A stretch of 64,000 nucleotides of DNA. Origin: Dicaeum eximium. Lineage: Eukaryota; Chordata; Aves; Passeriformes; Dicaeidae. The notes under the pieces are model-generated. The model saw nothing but the letters and a program-made list of their open reading frames with translations, did no database searches and was not told the DNA's origin. The stretch covers positions 248,001 through 312,000 of the forward strand of contig VWZP01003807.1 in assembly GCA_013396995.1 (NCBI GenBank), given 5' to 3'. The translations under genes and the position numbers were made by a program. Numbering within the stretch: position 1 is the first letter of the stretch; each line of letters begins with the position of its first letter. Shown here piece after piece: positions 50,003 through 61,640 of this stretch.

Positions 50003-50999
50003 TGTATTGGGTTTCCACAGCAAGGTTTTGGTAGTGGGGGCATTGCAGGAATGGTTTCTGTTAGAAGGCACTAAAAAACTACCCAGTGTCAGACAGAACC
50101 AGTTTCCATCTGCTGCAGGATGAACCTGTCTGGCCAAAGCTGGGCCAGTCAGCCCCATTGGTAGCAACTCTGGAATGTCATATTTCAGAAAGGGCAAATA
50201 CTGCAAGAGAGCAACCAGCCAGGAGAGAGAAGTGAGAAAAGAGAAAACAAGAAGCCCTGAAGTGGTCAGTGAAGCCAAGCGAGGAGGTGCTCCAGGTGCT
50301 GGAGCTGAGATTTCCCTGCAGCCCCTGGTGCAGACCATGATGAGGCACCTGCAGCCTGTAGAGGTGTAGGGTGGAGCACAGATCCACCTGCAGCCCACGG
50401 AGGACCCCATGCCAGAACAGGAAGATGCCTGAAGGAGGCTGTGACCCCATGGGAAGCCCACTCTGGAGCAGGTTTGCTGCCTGGATTTGTCACACCATGG
50501 TGATCCCACACTGGAGCAGCCGGTTCCTGAGGGACTGCAGACCTGTGGGAAGGACCCATGTTGGAGAAAGTCATGAAAGACTGTATCCCAAGGGGGGGAT
50601 CCCATGCTGCAGCAGAAAAAGAGTGGGAGAATGAAGAAGCAGTGGACAAAAATCATTAAGAACTTACTGTAACTCTCATTCTCCATTTCCCTGTGCCACT
50701 TGGAGAGAGGAGGTAGAACAGCTGTGAGTGCAGAGGAGCCCAGGATGATGGGTGTGGGAGGGAGGTGTTTTTAGATCTGTTCTTATTTCTCACTATCCCC
50801 AGATGCTATTGATTGTCAATAAATTAAAATAATTTCTTCAAGCTGAGCCTGTTTTGCCTGTGATGGTAATTAGTAAGTGATCTCTTCCTGTCTTTACCTC
50901 AACCCATGAGATTTTCACCATATTTTCTCCTCTGCCTTACTGAAGTAGGTGAGAGATTAAGCTGCTTGGTGGGTACCTGGTGACCAGCCAAGGTCAACA
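50003..50999 (+). mobile_element. Solo LTR, passerine ERV family (copy 3, near complete)
   Basis: Same family as the LTRs at 13715 and 32930 but in the opposite orientation, so it reads directly: start TGTATTGGGTTT, then AAGGTTTTGGTAGTGGGGG, a CATATTTCAGAAAGGG promoter-like segment near 50178-50193, GGTGCTCCAGGTGCTGGAGC, CCCTGCAGCCCCTGGTGCAG, a degenerate array of units with CACTGGAGCAG or CATGTTGGAG cores (about 50390-50630), an intact AATAAA at 50818-50823, and the terminal segment TGGTGGGTACCTGGTGACC ending GGTCAACA. Length about 1 kb with TG...CA ends is typical of ERV LTRs. No gag-pol is adjacent and no clean target-site duplication is seen. The 287-codon frame running antisense across its left half and flank (49823-50686) is the longest in the window but shows no domain. 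Confidence 0.9.
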
Positions 51000-52343
51000 C
51001 ACCACACCACTATCCAGATGGAAGAAGGGAATATACTTAGGGCATAGGCAATTTATATTGAAATTATGTTTCCTATAGACTCAAAATAGAAATAATTTTT
51101 CCTCTATTTTTCTCCCTTATACTGTGTGATTTTTTAGCGTTTTTAAGTGGAAAGCTGGTGGCTCTTATTTTATAAAAGCAAAACACCTTATTTGATAGGA
51201 ACAAGAAAAATAGAAATTAGGAAGATTTATATTTTCAGAAAAACTAAAAAAACTAAAGCAAATCCAAAATTTATTAGGGATTTTTTTAAGGAGAAACATC
51301 AAAATGCAAGCATGCCGCTTACATAAAAGGAACATTAAATGTGGCAAAACAAAATATCTTCTATTTTTTTTTTCTGAATCTCAATCTCAAGTGCTCAGTT
51401 ATGACAGAATTTGGGTTTTTCAGAAAATAGATTTGTAAAGTGAAATATTGATAATGACCTAAGTAGCAGAGAAACTGTTACTTCCCTTTTAAAATAAATA
51501 GTATAGTAAAAATGTCGGTGATTTTTTTTTTCTGTCAGAATAAAGTTCTTTGCTTAATAAAAGGAAATATTCATGTTCATGTTAGAACATATTACTTGCT
51601 GATTAATCTATCCCTATGGAGATTTTATTGATTTAATTAGGGTGTAGATTATTTCTGTAGCTCCTTGTATTGGAATATTTCCTACAAGTGAAACCAGGTG
51701 TACTTAAAATGGTAGGATGTATATTCCATGCAGTTACATGTGAAAGTATCTGTAAATTGTATAGATTTGTTATTAAAGCAGTCACAACAGTAGTAACTTT
51801 AACAGATGAGGGCTACAGAAAAATCCCATTTTTGATTATTTACACATGCTACAAGAAACCTTCTGGCAAACTTGCTGTTTTGTTGAATTAAAAAAAAAAA
51901 AGGAACCTATTCCCATAAAACACATTTTACCACATAAACTAGGAAAGTGACTAGATAGTTTGATCATTTTATAGGAAATAATGGATTAGGATCATCTGCA
52001 AAGGGACTTGAGCCCTGAACTATATAATGTTCAAGTGCCTAGAATGATCTGTGAAATATACAGATTTCAGGTAGCCTAGGAATGTCAGTCCAAGCAAGTT
52101 TAGTTGCTGAAGGTACTGGAAGCAGGCTAGCTTTAACACCTGCAAAGCATAAAATACATATAGAAAAGAAAACACTTAAATCCATGTTTCTGAGCAGCCA
52201 GTAACCTGGCTGTAATATAATGCCAATAACTTTTTTGTCCTCTGAAGTTCAGACCAGAACAGTTATTAGGTTTGGAAACAGCACTCCTCTAACCCAGATG
52301 ATGAAACAAAATGGGCCATAAATAAGCAATTGGGAAAATAAAT

Positions 52344-52410
52344 GGAGAGATAGAAAGGAAAAAAAGGAAGAAAGGAAGAAATAAAAGAAGAAAAGAAAGA
52401 AAGAAAGAAT
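52344..52410. repeat. GA-rich purine tract, (GAAA)n end
   Basis: About 67 bases almost all purine: GGAAG and GAAAG units ending in GAAAGAAAGAAAGAA. Such tracts can form triplex DNA. Confidence 0.85.
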
Positions 52411-53910
52411 GAACCATGTTGTTGTATGTGATACCTGAGAGTATCACAATTGGTGAATAATGTAATGTGCCTAATCTGTAAAATAAAAACCTCAAAAGCA
52501 GATAGTATCTTATCCCCAATGCAGTCTCACCCGGAATAAACTAAGGTTGCTAAGGTACAAATCTGAAATCATATGGTAGCTAAGCAAGATGCAGGACAAA
52601 TGGGCCCAGACCTAAGTTTTTTTTCTTTTTGATGGAATGTTAACTCTGTAAACTGTTCCTAAGATTAGGCATGAGGCAAGGCTGCTAAACACCACTTATA
52701 TGTTAAACCCGTGGTGTTGAGAATCTATGACATACCATTGTGGGATGCTAAAAATAAACTAAAGTCAGATTGAGGCCTTAGATGTGTCAGGATGCATGCG
52801 ATCACGAATTTCACTTACATTAAGTTGTCAACAATATATAAATACATACATTTAAAATGGGAACAGTGCTCCCTGACAATTATAGAATGTATTTACATGA
52901 GTAGGCAAGTAGATCAAAACACAACAGTACCAATAGTGATGCACCTATGGGTTCCAAATGACGTCTACAAAAAAAATGCTACAGTCTTGCAGAATCTTGT
53001 CATTGTCACCTTCTGCAGAGCTGACATTCAGGCATTCCTTCAGCTGACTCTTGCACTGTCTCCCACATTCAGAGGAATCTGCCACTCTCCTCATGACTGC
53101 TTGAAAGAAGTGCTACAAGGGATAGAAATGGTTCCAACAGAGAACCTATATTTTCTGTCTGATCCAATGTCATTACCTGCAAAATAGAATGTGACTGTTG
53201 GCAGGCACAGGATGTGATTTCATACTACATGATAAGATACATGATAAGCCACTTAAGGCTGGTCTTTGTCCATTACTAGTCTGACTTATCAAAATTTTCA
53301 GTACCTTCTTTTGAATGGTTTTAATGTCTCATCACTCACTACCCAGGGCAATACTGTGAAGCATAACCAAGCCCTTGGAGGAATGATAGCTCCTCCTGGA
53401 AGAATAACGTCATCATGGGATACACTCACTGACATGATTTATTGGAACTTTCCTGTGTGATTTTGAACTCTCCTTTGTTTTAAAGGGAAAATATTACTTA
53501 ATTCTGGAAGACTTCCCTGAATAGAGGTAAAATAAACTTTCGTTATGTGAGCAATTTTGGAAAACTAAAGGAATTAAAAAAAAAATAAACCTGAAATGTT
53601 GATATATACTTATGTGCTCATAATTTGCTAAACATACTAGAAATTAATTACTCTAGCAATCATAAGTTGTTATGATGTGCTTCTTTAGTTCTTTTAAGTA
53701 CCTAAAATAATGTATCTTAATTGATTCATTAGGAAAAACCTTAGGAAACCTATAAATATAAGTCTGGGCCATGTAGAACATCCTCTTTATTTGAATAAAT
53801 GTTGTGTGAGTGGTTTAAAGAAGATATCAGCAGAAAACCCTTCATGGGCTGAGGCCACAAGACTGATGGTTCTCAAATCATGTTCTATAAACCTAGGAAA
53901 AACATTGTGA

Positions 53911-53970
53911 TTTTGTGGTTGTTTTTTTTCTTGGTTGGTTGGCTGGGGTGGGGGTTGTTTGTTTGGTTTA
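53911..53970. repeat. G/T-rich tract with G-quadruplex potential
   Basis: T runs and TTGG repeats followed by GGCTGGGGTGGGGG. Within 53933-53954 there are five closely spaced runs of at least two G, enough for a two-layer quadruplex on the plus strand. It belongs to the same composition class as the block at 25549-25735. Confidence 0.75.
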
Positions 53971-56900
53971 AACATTCCCTTTTTAACTTGAGCTATTGAT
54001 TCATCTCCTTTTTTTCTTTTTTTATCCCCACTTATTGGACTAGCCAGATTTTCTTCAAAAATCTTTGGCCAGATTTTCTTCAAAACACTTTGTATGAAAT
54101 TTTGCTAAGATTTCCAACTAACCAAGTCATAAGTATTATAGACATAAAAATCTTATAAAGTCTATTTATGCTCTGATGGGATATTTCAAAGGTCTTCTAA
54201 ATCTATTTCAGTTATGGGATTTTTCTTTATTCCCTGAGAGCCATGAAAAAGATAGTAAAATTCTGAGAAGTCTGTTATTCTATCACATTTATAATGGCAC
54301 ACTTAATGACAATATATCCAGTGAGATGTTAGGAAGTCAGAGGACTTCAAAAGTTTTATTCAGGAACATTAAAAAGATTTATGTGAATGACTGAAGCTTG
54401 AATTCAGAATCTCCAGAGATAAACATATACTGTGCTGCACCATAACCATGCTATGTCTTGAAATACTTCCAGTTTATTTATTCTTAGTTCTGTCACTCAT
54501 TTGCGGTGCTCTGAACTGTGTAGGAAGACTGACACCTTAATTCAGACTCCTACCTTTAATAATGAAACAAGATACAGTACACTCTTGTATTAAGTCTTTA
54601 TCATTCATAGAATTTGACTAACTTATACTACCAGAAGAAGAAGGCATAGAATTATTCTCTTTTTAATGGCTCCCAATTCAAACTTTAAGACTGAGAAAAC
54701 ACAGTTTTGCCTAAATGTTAAACACAAGGCTGTCTGGAGAGAGTCATGGTTGTTGCTATCTGTCTTGTTTCTAGGGTAAAACTGAACAATATATCTTCCA
54801 TGAAGATTTCCATGTGTAAGAGTAAAGTATACATAGAAGTGAGAAAGATTGCTCCCACAAGAAAACACTCTGGGTATAAGTGTAGCTCTGTTAAAGAGAT
54901 GGCTTTACAAAGGAAGACATTCATTCACAGAACTTATCCCACAAGAACTACAAAGACTCACATAGAAGCTTAGCTGAAATGGTAACTGTCAAAGAATTTT
55001 TGGAGGTTTTTAATAGTATTTTCTGTCCTTTATGCATGTTTACATATGTAAAAGCCGCAGTAGCTCAGAATATTAGGACAGACCTAACAGATGAAGGAAT
55101 TCAGTAGTTATACACAGAGAGGTGCTGATACTATACAGTTACTTTCCATTGACAACAAAGAGATCAGCTAGAATATTTATCTGAAATATAGTGATCGATC
55201 TTTTATGTAATTATATATGACTCCCATTGCTAAAACAGTTTTACAAAAGATAGATTCCAATAATGAGATGGAAAGTAATAAAAGATAAGTATCCTCCCTG
55301 TTTTCAGACGTTTTTTCTATCATCCAGGAGTGAGTTTTTAACTGATGTGACTGTAACAAATACACCATTTTTAATATAGAAACAATAACTCCCAGTTATT
55401 CAAGCTTAGAATAATTTTGTCTAATGCATGTGGATGAAACAGCAAAGAACCACCACACTATTGTGACTGCTATTAAATATTAGGAAATTAGCAATATCAA
55501 AATATTTAATTGAGGAGGACCAAGTCACAACTCGTCAACAGATTTTGAATCATAAAAATTACACAAGCCATTTTCTAGGCCATGTAATGCAGGCCTCTAA
55601 ATTCTTGGTGCATAATGTCATTAAGTCTGCATATAAAACAAAAGTATTTGTGGATATCTAAAGGAATATGTTGTATAAAACAAGTTGTATGAAAATCTGG
55701 AGGAACATAAGGACTACTTATTCAACAAGGACATAGTAAAACCAGCAGTTGTTTAAACACAAAACTAGTTGTATTGGGTAACAGGTTGTTTTTAATTTTG
55801 TGTCTGAAACATTTTTTGCTAATTTGTTATCAAAATAAGGAATATTATTTATCTTAAAAGTATAAGACTAAAAAACCAAATAATACACAAGAAATGTTCT
55901 TAATTTGCTGATTGCCAGAAAGAGAACAAACTAAAATACCTTTGACACATTCCATTATGTATGTCTCTTTTAGTATTCTATCTGACCTTTCAATTAAGCC
56001 CAACCATGTTGTCAATTCAAGGAGCTTTGAACAAGGATTTGGAAAGTCTTAGCTGTTTTCCCAAATGACATAGCAGGTTGCTTCAAAATCAATTATGTTA
56101 CCATTAGAAATTGGATTTTTTTGAGTCCTATATTAATGAGATAAGAAAAGATAATACTGAGATAAGAGTTCTAAAGCCCATTTTCCTTCATTTTACATAC
56201 ACTTTGTGTGAATTTCCCATTTCATGTATAGGCCAGAATGCCTCATGACATCTTAAAGTCAAGGGAAGGCAATCCTTTTGTCAACCTTATATTCTCCTAG
56301 AACATGGAAACATGTTTTTACAGCATGGGTTAGAATTTAATTAGGAGCTTTATCTATAATTTCTCCTCTAATTTTCTGTTGCACATATCATCACTTCTTG
56401 TAATATTCTTTTTTTCATTCTTAAGACTGTATTTCCTAGGCTTGTGGAATTCTCTGAATGAGGTCAGATAGATGGGAAAATAAAAAAAAAAGGAGTCATA
56501 TCCAGACCTGCATTATTCCTTCAGTATAATCTATTTTTAAAGTCCATGAGGTAGGAGATTACCTGATCTTACCTTTACCTTTAATCAGGTGAAGAGACAC
56601 TTTGAGAGGACCTTTGAGCCTCTGGGACCTGATATGCCTTTGTGTGACCTGCAGTGCTGGGGTTCAACCACCCATGCGCTTCGTCTGTGCATTTTGGTGC
56701 AGCCCAGCTGTGTGACCTTGGCTTAGCTTTAATGGGAAAAAATGTTTAACTGTAATGGACCATGCAAACTAAAACCTTGCAAGAGAAAGGGTGTAAAATG
56801 GCAGGCAGAAGTAAAACTGTTTAGACTCATGGTATTTCAGGACTTAAAAGAAAAATGCTGACTTTTTTTACAGGAGTGTAAAAGCCCAAGGAAAAAAAGC

Positions 56901-58170
56901 AGAATGAGAAGGTAGCAAATCAGTAGAAATACGGTTGACACCAGACCTTTTCCAGAAGCACAGAAAGGAAAATATTCTCCATTTGACTGATAACTGTCTG
57001 GACAGTAAAAACTCCCAGGGAGTTTCTACAGATCCTGCAAGTCTGATAATCTGAATAGCATAATAGTCTGATACTCGTGTCTGCTATATATAGATCCTGT
57101 ATATAATTTTTTATATATTATTTTTACAGAGTCTTTCTTCACATGGTAAAAATGTGTTAAAAGTAAAGGTGGGCAACTGTAGTTCCCAGTCTTTCTTCAG
57201 TTATTAGACAGAAATTTAGAAAGTTAGTTAGTGTCAAAACTTAGATAAACCCCATAAACAGAGAGTTCTCCAGTAATTTGAGTTAGAGGTCTATTACTTC
57301 TCAAATTTGTAGTAATAATTGCAAATTCATAGACTGAGGAAAACAGCTGTCCTTGAGATTTCTGCATCACGTTAAAAAATAGAATGCAGAAATCTAAAAT
57401 AATAAAAATAAAAAGTATTAAAAAAGAATTGCATGCTATTTACCCTTGAAGAAACTGGCATACCAATTCTAATTTCGTTTCTAGAGAAAAATAAACTCTA
57501 AAATGAGCCAGTTCCTCAGGTTTTGTTTCAATATTTAACAGCATGTTTTCCTTGTAAGTATAATTGTTCCTTAAGATAAATCCAAACATTCTGTGTAATG
57601 CACCATTACTGATGAAAAAAAATCCAATTCCAAGTCCAATACAAAGGTGATCTGACATTTTAAAACCTTATCCAAATATCTTCTTGATATATTCTGAACC
57701 TGATTTTCATGAAATTTCATGCATTTTCCTGTAGAAAATAATGCAAGATATTTTGATTCTGAAATCACATCTTTCAGAAATCTCAGGGCCTACGGATCCA
57801 GATTTCAAACTGTAAATTTTGAGTTGTATCTGGAAACAAAGCAGAAGTCCAAAATGCTTCTGGAATGAACCAGTATTTGTTAGATGTAAAGAACTAAAAA
57901 ATAAAAACTATTAAAAATTAATGGTGGAGCTTGCTTCATTTCTTAAAATAAACATTTTATTTCCTGATCAGTATATTAAAAAAATCATGTCTATTGCTGT
58001 CAGCTGAAGCATCTAGGATTATTTAGGACTTCATCAGTGTAAAAGGGTCAAGGTAATCAAAGTTAAAATGATTGTTCTTGTGAAGCAGATTGCTTTTTTT
58101 TTTTTTTAAAAAAGTCTTATTTGCCTGAACCATGAGCTTGGGCTATCTGACTTTTTACCTTAAGTGGATA

Positions 58171-58970
58171 TGTCAGAAGACACCAAAGACATGTTATCTT
58201 CGAAAAAAGGCTTTATTAGAACTCAAAATAATAAATCAGAGCAGATAAGGGGCTCTTTGAAATGGGATCTATACATGCCTATCTATCAGCACAGCACAAA
58301 GCCCTGCCTGGTGTGTTCGCAAGCGAAACTTGTGTTTCAGATAAGTGCAGATTAACCTCAGGGGAGACATCCTCCAGGCTGAGAGATTGCAAAGCAGGCT
58401 TGATGTCATCATCAGAGCCTTGTTTAGCCAAATATTCCGTATTCATTTTCAGAAAGACCACAGAAAAATTAGGGTTTGATCACTTTTTATTTACACCATG
58501 AGACTGACATAGAGAACAGAGGTATCAAAAAACAGGAGCTCATGAAAGGCATGTACACCATGAGTACACAGTACCTGCACAGCTGCTCTCAGAGATTATT
58601 CCACTGGTTATTCTTCAAATCAGAGACAGGCCTGCTGCTTGTGTTTTCCATCACATTTTCTTCAATCTCCCTCATGTTATGCATGCACCAGAACACATGC
58701 AAGCAGACACACCTGGTACAAGATCATTTGTCAGGAACCTGAACACCAGGGCTGCCATGAGGGCCACAGAAAGGAAAACTGATTTTTATTTAAAATGCTG
58801 GTACTAGCACACTGATTTCAGCCCTTTCAGGTTGCCATCTCTCTCTTGCGGCATTCGCCTTGCTCACTCACCAGACCTACGGACAGTAGGGGTCAACTCT
58901 CCTTGCTGTGATTATGGAGTGTGTGTGAGGAGCCAATCCCTAATGCCACATCTCCTGCTCCCCTTGGCAG
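58171..58970 (-). mobile_element. Possible LTR of another ERV family
   Basis: Weakly supported. On the minus strand the end of this block reads CTAATAAAGCCTTTTTT, then a short U5-like segment ending GGTGTCTTCTGACA at 58171; an AATAAA followed by a short segment ending in CA is LTR-like. The opposite end could be TGCCAAGGGGAGC at about 58970, which would give TG...CA ends and near-matching six-base flanks (tggata on the left, gggata on the right, one mismatch). The block is less AT-rich than its surroundings. However, I do not recognise the family, there is no second copy in the window, and another AATAAA in the plus direction near 59267 leaves orientation and borders open. Confidence 0.3.
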
Positions 58971-60414
58971 GGATACAAAGGAATATATCACAGTACATGC
59001 CTAAGGCCTTCAGAACAAGGCTGTGCATAAACAAGTGTTACTTTGTGTTAATGACTTCGGTGATGACAGAAAGTTACGGAGTAGCAAATGCAGGGCGCTT
59101 GGTATATTTTACTTGGAATGGGACACCACTTGACACAACATTCCCCAAACTTCTGGCTTAGCCCTGGCACAGAGGCAAATATACAGGCCAGATGAGAATC
59201 TAACCTCACCTTTTCAAAGCCACTATTACCTTCACAATTACCTTGTATTATTGTGACCAGAGAAAAATAAAATTTTTACTGTACACCCAGCCTGTAAATC
59301 TTGCAGTGGCCTGTTTTCTCTATCAATAACCTCACCTAAGACATGACTTGTTCAAAAAGAAAAGTCCTTGAAATGTTCTGAAAGTCACTAATCTTCCACA
59401 AGTCTTAAACCACTCGTTTCTCCTCTTGGAGTTTTAGAATCTCTGTAACATATTTGAAGGTTCCAAATTATACACTAGCTCATCAAATCCAATAAATATA
59501 TATATGTGAAATATACCACACCTTTCACCAAGTAATACTATGACACTCACAAAAAAATGATACTTTAGTTTCAAACCCTGAGTATCAAATACTCAATGAT
59601 CAATATTTTTCCAGGGAAAACTTGAGAAAGCAAGCTGAATAGTGAGGAAATTCAGAGCATGCTTGAAGTCTTCTGGTGAGCAGCAAAATAATTACTTGAC
59701 TTAGTACTGTGTCAGGGTGAGCAGATATTACAGATTGTCTTAGGTAGAAGAGGAGCTTTTATCTGTAGTCAGATTAAAAAGTAAGAGAATCAAGAGACTA
59801 TTAAATTGGAGTAGTTCAGCTGGAGAGGAAGAGCAATGTGAGAACTATCTAAAAAAATCAGTAGTCTTGCAGTTAGTGTGGTTGCTTAGTTTTCAGCAAC
59901 AGTGATAATTTGTTCTCTGTTTTTAAAACCAGAAACAGAGTCAACCTGAACTCTCATCATTAGCAATACTTTCCAAACTTGTATGAAAACAAATGTTTAG
60001 TTCCATCAGACTGCTTCTCATTGACTTTACATGATGACATTGTTAATTTTTGAAATATCTGAAATTACACCAATTAATTATATCATGAGGGTGGAATGAT
60101 CTTGCCATCATTGCTAACTTTGAAGGCTAATATTAGAGATGTGTGAGCTTCAAGAAGATGGCATTTTTAATTCTCACTTCAGCCACCTACTGTGTCTCTT
60201 CAAGGATTCATAACGTTCATTTAACAATGCTTCAGACTGCTTTTTCCACACTTTGTAGAATAATTGACATGCATGTTTGAAAAGTGATTGGGGGATTGTG
60301 GGCGATGAGTATCACCTTTCTTCTTCAATAATTTCATTTACGGAAAAAAACAAGCTTTCACAGAATTAAGGAAAACTTTAGGTAATTTCACAGATTATTT
60401 GTTAGCCTCTGATT

Positions 60415-60460
60415 AAAAAAAAAAAAAAAAGGGAAATGGAAAAAAAAAAAAAAAAAGAAA
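60415..60460. repeat. Interrupted poly(A) tract
   Basis: Sixteen A, the interruption GGGAAATGG, then seventeen A and GAAA. The arrangement resembles the A tract at 27857-27916, which is interrupted by GAATTGG. No AATAAA was noted immediately upstream. Confidence 0.85.
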
Positions 60461-61620
60461 TTTTGCACCGCTCCTCATGTCCTTGATCCAAGTTCTAGCA
60501 GGAAGAGAAAACAGAATATCTGTTTTAACTCCTGCCTAGCCAGAGTCATTCTCTTCCCCATACACAAGCAGTAAAACTGAATGTTGTCATGCTTGGAGCA
60601 GGAGAGTGTACCCCATTCTTTGTCAAGATTTATCACAAGTGAACTTCTAAAGTCAAAATTGAAGGTTCAGCTCAAACTAATATATGTCTCTGATTTCAGA
60701 AGTAGAATTACAGGTCAGGCAGAGAGGACAATGAAGTCATGAAGTCACACCCAATGAGCTCTTTTGGAGTTTTTATTAATCAAAGGTGAGAGTTGGTTAT
60801 CTGATTTTTTTAAATTTACATTTTATAAAAAACTTCAGGAGTTTTCTTTATGCATTATCTGCAGGTTATAGTCAAAAATACTGACACCATTGTACTATGT
60901 GTTCTATAAATTTAGTCTATACCTCTCATCGTTTCCTGCAAGAGATCAAAAAAGGGGGAATATACTTGTCTAAAGGAGCTACTTATTTTTTATCCTTGAA
61001 GTTAAGATGATATTGTCAGTCCTAATACTAGTGAGAAGATACATCAGTTTTTAAATTTTTTTCTATTAACTCTAAAAGGATGGGACTGCAAATATGCTGA
61101 GATTCAATGTTAATGAGATATTAACTTTCCTGGTCCTACTAAGTTCTTATTTTTGAGACCTTTTCTCCTCAAAGGAATTCAAAAGAGTTATCCTTCCATT
61201 ATTTTTTTTAGCTAAAAATTATTTTATTCTTATACCTTGTCATCTCTCATCAGCAAAAACTATCATTGAATAATAGAGTTTACTACAGACAGGTGTTTTG
61301 CCTTTAGTTTTTGTTTATTTTTCATTTTGTTATAATTGACACCTTGAATCTGTGATAGGCAGTGGCATTCCATCATTTTTACATTTTTTTATACTGCAGG
61401 TACTTCCTTCTATCTATGACACAATATTAAAACAGAGTTTAATAATAAAAATCAATACTCTGAATTATATTAAACTGTTAAGAACTGATGACCATTTTAA
61501 AAAGTTGCTCTCAATCCATGTTTCCTCAGATAAGAAAGGCATTTTACTAGCATCAGAGCCCTTTTATCAAAGCATTTCATCTGACACAGTGCAGAAGAGC
61601 AAAACCTGCCAGCTTTTAAG

Positions 61621-61640
61621 ACACACACACACCTACACAC
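61621..61640. repeat. (AC)n microsatellite
   Basis: About ten AC units with one CT interruption. A short dinucleotide repeat lying inside a 108-codon frame without other support. Confidence 0.88.

Larger units (their letters stand above)
51000..58170. other. Noncoding span with simple repeats
   Basis: No gene supported. The longest frame is 131 codons at 52792-53187 with no domain recognised. It contains a GA-rich tract at 52344-52410 and a G/T-rich tract with quadruplex potential at 53911-53970. Confidence 0.5.

Noticed and set aside
49823..50686. 287-codon minus-strand open frame as a gene
   Set aside because: It lies mostly antisense within LTR copy 3, has no recognised domain, and its Pro/Ser/Gly/Trp-rich composition follows the LTR tandem units; copies 1 and 2 show similar but broken frames.
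52792..53187. 131-codon plus-strand frame
   Set aside because: No domain, no start or splice context and ordinary noncoding composition; a frame of this length is expected by chance somewhere in 64 kb.
56655..56690. Polymerase III B-box-like word (GGGGTTCAACCACC)
   Set aside because: No matching A box at the right distance upstream and no cloverleaf can be drawn.
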